This document shows positions 19,191 to 20,329 of a DNA stretch of 20,329 nucleotides, one piece after another. The translations under genes and the position numbers were made by a program. Under the pieces are notes generated by a model that worked only from the letters and a program-made list of their open reading frames with translations, was not told where the DNA came from and did no database searches. Where the stretch lies: contig BLXT01004113.1 in the NCBI GenBank assembly GCA_019648995.1, positions 643,773 through 664,101 of the forward strand, written 5' to 3'. Positions within the stretch are counted from its first letter, which is position 1, and every line of letters begins with the position of its first letter. The stretch is from Plakobranchus ocellatus. Taxonomy: Eukaryota; Mollusca; Gastropoda; Plakobranchidae.

Positions 19191-20329
19191 CATGATTACA
19201 GAAGATATGATAGTAATCATTTTCCACAGCTCTATCTTTCTGCCCATTTTGACCTGTTCAATTCTTATTAATTTCTGCAAGCTTTTTCGTCGTCTTAGAT
19301 TTCTGATACCTCCTGATACAATACAGTGGATTGGACAACTCCACCGCCAAAGTTGGATAATATTGAATCTTTATCAGTTATTGGAAGGTTGACGTTTTTT
19401 CTTCATTTTGGCTTTGTCAAATTAAATCAAATAATCTGAAAAAAAGTGAAATGACTACCATTGATTTCTTTTACAACCAGAAGCTAGTATAATTGCAATT
19501 ATTTACTTATAGTTTAAATAATTTTTTTCCCCGTTTCCCTCTCAGTTTATCATTTGAACATAAAGCAGAGCTAAGCCTATGTAAAAAGAGGAAACACAAC
19601 ACACCTCTGTTGCGAGAGGCTTCAGATGTTGCTTGAAATTCTCTAAAAAACAGCACAATATCCACTACTCTCTAAACTAAGTCCACTTTATTACAAGTCC
19701 TTAAAAGAATAAAACTTACTTGGATAAAATTTTGCTTGTGCCTTACAGGTCAAACAATCAAAATATTTTCAAATTTAAAACACTTGAAAGAAAATTGTAA
19801 TGCCAGCACAATACTAGTGGGTAAATACACCACTGTCAGAATTTTTTTTTTTAACCTTTTTTTTTCTGTATATATCAGATTAAGAACAGACATCGGCAAC
19901 CATGGCATGCCAGATCTGATGTCAATTCTTTTTTTTTTTAAATCACTGAGTTCTTAAATAATGTGCATTTTAAAATAGTTGTTTTGGGGTCTGTTTTTCT
20001 TCTTCCTTATAAACAATAAAGGAGCAAAAAAAAATGTAGTACATTTTGATACAAAGGACAATGATAACATTATAAACCTATATTTATAAACTAACGCAAA
20101 TCGAAGATGATTTTTTAAAATAAATATAGATTTTTTTTTTTTATTTCAGTGGTCATGATATATACAAGTATGTATGTGTGTATACTGTGTTACATTCAAC
20201 TTTCACATGTTTCACATAATAAGACACAATCAAACTAAAGCACTTTTCCTTTTTGAAATTGGAATCCATAAGCAACTACATGTACATATAATAATAACAG
20301 AAAAGAGATATGATCGCTGAAAAAAGTCA
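19191..20329. other. AT-rich non-coding sequence with homopolymer runs
   Basis: No gene, repeat unit or transposase motif recognised. T runs occur near 19842-19851, 19857-19865, 19930-19940 and 20132-20143. Short open frames at 19192-19392 and 19736-19957 lack motifs. A TACATGTA palindrome is at 20277-20284. Confidence 0.5.

Overview
The window looks like AT-rich, gene-poor genomic DNA of a marine or aquatic invertebrate animal. A cnidarian is my best guess, because several decayed proteins here recall uncharacterised transposase-like families I associate with corals, anemones and Hydra; this rests on memory of those families, not on a search. I find no intact host gene, no rRNA or functional tRNA, and no bacterial-type operon, ribosome binding site or CRISPR. 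Introns are suggested by polypyrimidine-AG acceptors before conserved blocks.

The window is a graveyard of DNA transposons. From left to right: (1) 0.75-3.15 kb, minus strand: a nearly full-length broken gene (family A) with an RNase-H-like DDE-type core. A 260-bp inverted-repeat hairpin sits directly at its 5' end (3194-3453). (2) 3.97-4.13 kb: compound CTG/CTA microsatellite. (3) 4.68-5.29 kb: a small CpG-dense stretch with an E2F-like site. (4) 5.81-6.55 kb: about four diverged tandem units of about 180 bp. (5) 6.7-8.96 kb, minus strand: fossil of a second transposase-like family (family B), interrupted by a perfect inverted/direct triplication at 8364-8589. (6) 9.18-9.61 kb, minus: truncated pogo/Tigger-type transposase. 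(7) 9.69-10.59 kb, minus: PIF/Harbinger-type nuclease fossil with all three acidic positions still readable. (8) 11.27-11.33 kb: tRNA-derived (SINE-like) head. (9) 11.55-11.70 kb, plus: second Harbinger fragment with a catalytic D-to-G change, abutting on the opposite strand a hAT C-terminal fragment. (10) 12.30-13.81 kb, minus: near-complete pogo-like transposase fossil. (11) 14.59-15.12 kb, minus: hAT-type exon plus dimerisation motif. (12) 17.63-18.54 kb, plus: a second, more decayed copy of family B. (13) 18.68-19.19 kb: a tRNA-derived SINE-like element and a second copy of its core motif.

All large copies carry frameshifts and stops, so none is expected to encode a working protein. The most unusual signals are structural: two near-perfect inverted duplications (3194-3453 and 8364-8589), a degenerate satellite array, opposite-strand copies of an uncharacterised transposase-like family, and an apparent excess of the palindrome TACATGTA. 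I do not see a convincing new functional system; the novelty is in poorly described transposon families and in the rearrangements.
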